The position numbers and the translations under genes are program-made. Shown here piece after piece: positions 60,132 to 64,000 of a DNA stretch of 64,000 nt (its first letter is position 1; each line of letters begins with the position of its first letter). The notes under the pieces are model-generated. The model did not search any database. It was not told where the DNA came from and saw only the letters and a program-made list of their open reading frames with translations. Origin of the DNA: Bradyrhizobium sp. AUGA SZCCT0176 (lineage in GTDB: Bacteria; Pseudomonadota; Alphaproteobacteria; Rhizobiales; Xanthobacteraceae); assembly GCF_018130145.1 (NCBI RefSeq), contig NZ_JAFCMB010000007.1:1-64000 (forward strand), in the 5' to 3' direction.

Positions 60132-61010
60132 ATGTCGCACCACCAACGCGCTCGAAAGGATATCAATACTACTAGTAATTGTCGATTAACTAAGCCGCTC
60201 AGCGATCCTGAGGCAGACTTTAAGCCAACTCCGTTTATTGATGCGTGGGACGCCTACGCTCGGGAGAAAGGAAACCCACGCCTACACATCGACCGCCGGC
60301 TCCTCGAGAAAATAGGTGCAATTTTTGTGCACCAGATCGATCAGGACTTTGTTGACCGCGCAGCAACGGAAATTTGGCCGTCCGCACCTGCGCAAACTCG
60401 CAACCGACTTTGTTATACGCCGATCAGCGCAGTCACCAAATTCTCGGCGAAGCGAGGTTGGTGCGCATATTGGCGTCTTCGGCGGCCGAAGCAACTTCGC
60501 AAGGACCCCCCTCCACTACCAAGTACTGCTGACCTTCGGAAATTCGTGAATGGCTGCCAGCCTCACCTCAAGCATATAGTAATCTTTCTGGTTCGCACCG
60601 GAGCCGATGTTTCAGAGACATTGTACTTGTACTGGGCCGATGTCGATATGATCCGAAGAACGGCGCGATTGAGGAGCGGGACAGGTCGGACTCGCGTGAT
60701 CAGTCTGGACGAGATGGCCGTCACAAGGCTGCAGCAGACCCCGTCGGCGCTCAGGACCGGTAATGTTTTCCTGACTAACCATGGAAAGCCCTACAGTCCT
60801 AAGCGAAGTGGTGGGGGTCAACTTAAATCTGCTTTGGCTAGCGCTTGGAAGAACACCGGCGTCAAGATCACGCTCTCCACCCTCAAGCGCATTTGGCGTG
60901 CCCGTCGGCGCGGGGAACGGCTAGAGGGTGAGGTGGATACGGAGGAGCAAAAAAACATTGTTTCGGAGCCCATGAGCTCTCAACTAACGAAGCATCGGGA
61001 GTATTCCTGA
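60132..61010 (+). CDS. Tyrosine-recombinase-like protein with degenerate active site
   Basis: The 292-residue protein follows the integrase fold: an N-terminal SAM-like part (RLLEKIGAIFVHQIDQDFVDRA), then a catalytic-like domain (IVIFLVRTGADVSETLYLYW, RLRSGTGRTRVISLDE, GNVFLTNHGKPY). The first catalytic Arg of TGxRxxE is Asp here (RTGADVSETL). The Lys loop lacks its usual Lys. The HxxR box appears as LSTLKRIW, and no clear Tyr nucleophile box is present, apart from a tyrosine near the end (KHREYS). It is probably a DNA-binding, non-catalytic relative. Its stop overlaps the next ATG (TGATG). Confidence 0.7.
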   Translation: MSHHQRARKDINTTSNCRLTKPLSDPEADFKPTPFIDAWDAYAREKGNPRLHIDRRLLEKIGAIFVHQIDQDFVDRAATEIWPSAPAQTRNRLCYTPISAVTKFSAKRGWCAYWRLRRPKQLRKDPPPLPSTADLRKFVNGCQPHLKHIVIFLVRTGADVSETLYLYWADVDMIRRTARLRSGTGRTRVISLDEMAVTRLQQTPSALRTGNVFLTNHGKPYSPKRSGGGQLKSALASAWKNTGVKITLSTLKRIWRARRRGERLEGEVDTEEQKNIVSEPMSSQLTKHREYS

Positions 61011-61219
61011 TGGCTGACAAATATCTCACGCCTGAAGAAGTATCGGAACGATATCGAGGCGAGATCAGTGTGGGCACGCTGCGCAACTGGCGCGTTGCTC
61101 GGATTGGTCCGACGTTTATCAAGATAGGAAAAGCGGTTCTCTATCCTGTTGAGGAGTTGGATGCTTGGGATCGGAAAAACCTAGTGCTCTGCAGCAGAGC
61201 ACTAGCTGACGAAAATTGA
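61010..61219 (+). CDS. AlpA/excisionase-like HTH protein
   Basis: The 69-residue protein has a winged-helix of the AlpA/MerR-like excisionase type: YLTPEEVSERYRGEISVGTL, then RNWRVARIGPTFIKIGKAVL and YPVEELDAW. Proteins of this type direct excision or regulate the integrase. Translation is coupled to the upstream recombinase-like protein (TGATG). It lies near attR, away from the integrase gene. Confidence 0.85.
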   Translation: MADKYLTPEEVSERYRGEISVGTLRNWRVARIGPTFIKIGKAVLYPVEELDAWDRKNLVLCSRALADEN

Positions 61220-61279
61220 AATCAACACCTAACAAGTCTTGACGACCACTCACACTGGAAATGTAACTAGGAGACGAAT

Positions 61280-61438
61280 ATGTTGAATTCTAAATTGCAG
61301 CGGATCAAAGAACTAATCCAAGAGAAGGAAAAGGTTGACTGCGAGCTTGCTCAACTCATCGGCGAAAGCGAGAAGCCAAAACGTGGTCGGCGAAAGAAAG
61401 AAGACGATCCTCCGGCCGCCACGCAGAACAGTGCATAA
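61280..61438 (+). CDS. 52-residue coiled-coil protein with AT-hook-like basic motif
   Basis: The small protein begins MLNSKLQRIKELIQEKEKV, a heptad-like helix, and continues with KPKRGRRKKED, an AT-hook-like basic patch, before an acidic/Pro-rich tail. A strong ribosome site (TAGGAGA) lies seven bases before the ATG. It follows the excisionase-like gene by 60 bp. The helical plus basic design suggests a small DNA-binding dimer. No family is recognised. Confidence 0.6.
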   Translation: MLNSKLQRIKELIQEKEKVDCELAQLIGESEKPKRGRRKKEDDPPAATQNSA

Positions 61439-61630
61439 ATCTGAGTGTCGAGCTTCGTTCAACTATGTTGGGGATCGCTCGTGATCAAGAAACCCGCTTT
61501 AGGACTATCCTTGACGCAACGTGATGATCACGAGCCGTCACCGCTAACCGTCCCCTATTCGCGCCCCCTACCGTCTCTGCTTGTGCGAAAATGATCGTAC
61601 ATTCAATAACATGTTCGGAGCAGTAATTTC

Positions 61631-61792
61631 ATGCACAACCACCCCTCCGGCGATCCGACACCCTCGCAGGCGGACATCCAGATGACCAAGGCAATCGTCG
61701 ACATCGCCGCCCCGCTCGGCATCTCCGTGCACGACCACATCATCGTGGGCAAGAACGGACACTCGAGCTTGAAGGGGATGCGGCTGATCTGA
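61631..61792 (+). pseudogene. radC: radC 3' part beyond the integrated element
   Basis: The frame from an ATG formed at the junction reads MHNHPSGDPTPSQADIQMTK and ends LKGMRLI, which is the missing C-terminal part of RadC with the JAMM residues. Only 53 residues are encoded, with no strong ribosome site, so no working RadC is expected from this locus. It is in the same orientation as the 5' part. Confidence 0.92.
61632..61644. repeat. attR core of the integrated element
   Basis: TGCACAACCACCC, one base different from the attL copy TGCACAACCATCC. It continues into TCCGGCGATCC, the host radC sequence. Confidence 0.88.
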
Positions 61793-61841
61793 GCCCGCAA
61801 GCTCGCGGCGATGCGTCATGTCGTCAGCTCGCAGTGTGACC

Positions 61842-63773
61842 CTATTGGGCGGGCGCGCCGCGTTGCTCCCATGGTCCCGGATTGAGAACCGCGCCGCTAA
61901 CTTTGCCGGCGGCGTCTCTGACGAAGGCGATCCGCGTATGATCGCCACTCTCGACCTGGAATTCATCCTTTGAACGGACCGCCACCGGCGTCGCATGGCC
62001 CTTGTCGAAATCAAGGATCGACCAGGTGCCGGTCGCTTCAACCACAAGCTTGCCGCCCGCGACACGGACCTGGAGCTCGACACTGTGCGACGGCGCCGCC
62101 TCCCGGGCAAAGGCGATCACGAGTGGATCGGTCTCTTTCTGACGGATGATCTTGAGCTTGATCGGGGCGTTGAACGGACCCGAAATCCGTCGAAAAGCTG
62201 CTTCCAGGGCCAGGCCCTTGATCGACCGGTCGTCGATCGCGGTGATGAGATCTCCCGCCATCACGCCGGCTCTCGCGGCGGGGCCCCCATTGGCCGGTTT
62301 GATCACCCTCAGGCCATCCGTCTCAGCGACAACGGACTCAAGACCGGTCCAGCCGTAGCCATCGACGAGAAGCGAGGTCTGTTTGTCCAATGAACTTGCG
62401 GATCCGCCGAAGTCGTAGCGGCCGGCATATTCGGTAAGCTCGCGCGGATTCAATTGCGTTGACGCGGTGGGTGCGGAAACTTCCGGAACCTTCAACGCCG
62501 CATAGGGCAGACGGCGGATCGCGTTGAAATAGAATCCGTTTAGACTGTACTGCCGTCGCTGCATCATCATGACAAGGATCAGCTTCTGGGCCGGGTCGAC
62601 CGAGAAAAACGTACCCCAGCTTCCCTGCCAGTTGTAGCTGCCGACCGCGCCCGGAATCCAACTGAAATCCGGGTTGGTGCGAACCGCGAAACCGTGCCCC
62701 CACCCCGTCCCAAACGCTGGACCGGCTTCGTGCCCCGCGAGGTGAATGTCCGGTGGCAGCGAATTTGTCGTCATCAGCCGGACCGTTTCGGGCTTCAGGA
62801 TACGCGCGCCGTCGAGCTCGCCGCCATTGAGCAGCATCTGGCAGAAGCGCAGGAAGTCCGGCACCGTCGAAACGATCCCGCCACCACCCGAGAAGAACGT
62901 TTGCGGCTTGCCGACGTCGCCATCCGTCAGGGGTGCGGGCTGCGCGCCCGGCAGGGCGACGAGGCGGGAGAGTTTATCTTCCGGCACGTGGAAGCCGGTA
63001 TCGACCATATGGAGCGGCGCGAACAGGCGGCTTTGCAGAAACTGGTCGAATGGCTGGCCCGACACGACTTCGATGACACGGCCGAGAACATCATATCCCA
63101 AAGAATATTCCCAGACTTCGCCAGGCTGGTGCACAAGCGGAAGAGTGCCGATACTCGCGACAAAGGGTGCGATCGTCTTGTCGCGCCGCATCGGCGCCTT
63201 GATGCCGTAAAGCGCATGTATCGCCGCATTGCCAAATCCGGGATCGGCATAGTCGGGGCTTGCATAGACAAGGCCGGACGTGTTGCGCAGGAGATCGCGG
63301 ATGGTCATCGCCCGCCTGGCCGGTTCAAGCTCGATCATGGTTGCATCTCCGGTCGCCGGATCCTTCTTGACGACCTGCATATCCCTCAGCTCCGGCAAAT
63401 ATTGCGCCACGGGAGCATCAAGCTCGAGCTTGCCGTCATCGACCAGGATCATGGTGGCGACGCTGGTGATCTGCTTGGACATCGAGCCGATGCGGAAGAT
63501 CGAATCCGGCCGCATCGGAATTTTCCTGTCGTGGTCCGCAAAGCCGGTGGGCTGCAGATAGGCGAGCTTGCCGCCGCGGGCAATCGCCACGACAAAACCG
63601 GAGGGATCGCCGTTTCTGGTCTGCGCCTCGAACCACGAGGTCATGCGCGCCAGGCGCCGCGCCGAAAAGCCTGTAGCGTCGGGATCGCCGACGGTCTGCA
63701 GATCGTCAGCAAGCGCCGTACCCACCAGACAGAGTGTGAGCGCGGCCACGCAGGATGCCTGGATGATTTTCAT
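61842..63773 (-). CDS. Exported serine hydrolase (beta-lactamase family) with PDZ domain
   Basis: The 643-residue protein starts at the Met that opens a signal peptide (MKIIQASCVAALTLCLVGTA, cleaved near ALADD). The beta-lactamase/class-C-like domain (about residues 30-400) has the SxxK motif in FRIGSMSKQ and a YSLGYD segment in the YxN position. A PDZ domain lies at about 530-590 (GGPAARAGVMAGDLITAIDD), followed by a C-terminal beta domain. The fusion suggests that the hydrolase, acting in the periplasm on peptides or esters, is regulated by PDZ binding. It follows an AraC-type gene on the same strand. Confidence 0.88.
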   Translation of the reverse strand: MKIIQASCVAALTLCLVGTALADDLQTVGDPDATGFSARRLARMTSWFEAQTRNGDPSGFVVAIARGGKLAYLQPTGFADHDRKIPMRPDSIFRIGSMSKQITSVATMILVDDGKLELDAPVAQYLPELRDMQVVKKDPATGDATMIELEPARRAMTIRDLLRNTSGLVYASPDYADPGFGNAAIHALYGIKAPMRRDKTIAPFVASIGTLPLVHQPGEVWEYSLGYDVLGRVIEVVSGQPFDQFLQSRLFAPLHMVDTGFHVPEDKLSRLVALPGAQPAPLTDGDVGKPQTFFSGGGGIVSTVPDFLRFCQMLLNGGELDGARILKPETVRLMTTNSLPPDIHLAGHEAGPAFGTGWGHGFAVRTNPDFSWIPGAVGSYNWQGSWGTFFSVDPAQKLILVMMMQRRQYSLNGFYFNAIRRLPYAALKVPEVSAPTASTQLNPRELTEYAGRYDFGGSASSLDKQTSLLVDGYGWTGLESVVAETDGLRVIKPANGGPAARAGVMAGDLITAIDDRSIKGLALEAAFRRISGPFNAPIKLKIIRQKETDPLVIAFAREAAPSHSVELQVRVAGGKLVVEATGTWSILDFDKGHATPVAVRSKDEFQVESGDHTRIAFVRDAAGKVSGAVLNPGPWEQRGAPAQ

Positions 63774-63885
63774 TGGGGAGCCTTTCAGACGATCCCAAAC
63801 CGGGATTCCCATACTTCGCCCGGAGAGCCTGCCCGATCGTTTTGGTTCCTTCTCGCCAAATCCTGAAATGCGGTTAGCCGATTCC

Positions 63886-64000
63886 TCAGTCCGGCTTGCC
63901 GATTGCTGAACTGGCGCCCGCATTCAACGGGATCAATGCATTTCGCGCCATGGCAAGATGCCGGAATTCGGTTGGGGTCAGGTCGGTGGCGGCCTTGAAG
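63886..64000 (-). CDS. AraC-family regulator, 3' end only (cut by window edge)
   Basis: The frame entering from the right edge reads FKAATDLTPTEFRHLAMARN and ends SSAIGKPD before the stop. F(K/R)xxxGxTPxxFR is the hallmark of the second helix-turn-helix in AraC/XylS regulators. The N-terminal part lies beyond the window. It is located upstream of the PDZ-hydrolase gene in the same direction and may control it. Confidence 0.7.
   Translation of the reverse strand, partial: FKAATDLTPTEFRHLAMARNALIPLNAGASSAIGKPD

Larger units (their letters stand above)
45526..61644. mobile_element. 16.1-kb integrative element inserted in radC
   Basis: Bounded by the 13-bp direct repeat that splits radC. A tyrosine integrase gene sits 170 bp from the left end. 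The cargo is defence-like (deaminase pair, R-M with Vsr, GHKL ATPase/methyltransferase-like cassette). A VirD4-like ATPase operon and a right-end recombinase-like/AlpA-like set follow. Much of 48.6-54.5 kb is visibly richer in A+T than the host genes. No relaxase, TraG/VirB channel or replication initiator was seen, so it looks like a mobilisable or decaying genomic island. Confidence 0.88.

Overview
The window reads as chromosomal DNA of a Bradyrhizobium-like alphaproteobacterium (order Hyphomicrobiales). The support is high G+C coding sequence, a chvI-chvG-hprK-EIIA-HPr operon, several rhizobial-type palindromic repeats, and many Bug/LivK/CoA-transferase type catabolic genes. Species cannot be fixed from the sequence alone. 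No rRNA, complete tRNA or CRISPR array was seen.

Layout. 0.4-3.9 kb: secreted TPR-CHAT protein and a HugZ-like protein (minus strand). 4.0-8.1 kb: ChvI/ChvG two-component system, HPr kinase, EIIA-Man and HPr, which together form the acid/succinoglycan-type regulator linked to a regulatory PTS. 8.2-16.7 kb: SDR, GT39 glycosyltransferase, LepA, an MFS transporter and an acyl-CoA-dehydrogenase-like flavoprotein (the last two share a duplicated leader), RDD and DUF1801 proteins. 16.7-17.7 kb: a gene-poor cluster of nested inverted repeats with a stray copy of the DUF1801 3' end. 17.7-26.8 kb: PAS-GGDEF-EAL protein, chemoreceptor, LivK-type binding protein, FAD monooxygenase, Bug-type binding protein, L,D-transpeptidase. 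27.0-31.7 kb: MepA, then a molybdate module (stand-alone Mop, secreted protein, ModA, ModB and a short ModC without TOBE), then a His-rich secreted protein. 31.8-44.9 kb: LysR regulator, small DUF proteins, CoA transferase, GrdB-like protein, an unknown three-gene membrane operon, K+/H+ antiporter, MscS channel, methionine aminopeptidase, HAD phosphatase and a Tat-exported metallo-hydrolase.

44.97-61.8 kb is the most unusual part. radC is cut inside the codons for its HNHP metal-binding motif by an integrated element of about 16.1 kb, bounded by a near-perfect 13-bp direct repeat (45526-45538 and 61632-61644). A P4-type tyrosine integrase lies at the left end. Its cargo is defence-like: a divergent pair of a membrane-anchored dCTP-deaminase/dUTPase-fold protein and a dCMP-deaminase-family protein; a type II restriction-modification set with Vsr; and an overlapping two-gene cassette of a GHKL-type ATPase plus a Rossmann/methyltransferase-like protein that I cannot match to a named system. 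The rest is a transfer-like module (replication-relaxation protein, VirD4/HerA-like ATPase, two small partners), a broken second ATPase, a hairpin-rich non-coding patch, and a right-end set of a degenerate recombinase-like protein, an AlpA-like HTH protein and a 52-residue basic protein. No relaxase or type IV secretion channel was seen, so the element looks mobilisable or decayed rather than self-transmissible.

61.8-64.0 kb returns to the host: the 3' remnant of radC, a serine hydrolase with a PDZ domain, and the 3' end of an AraC-type regulator.
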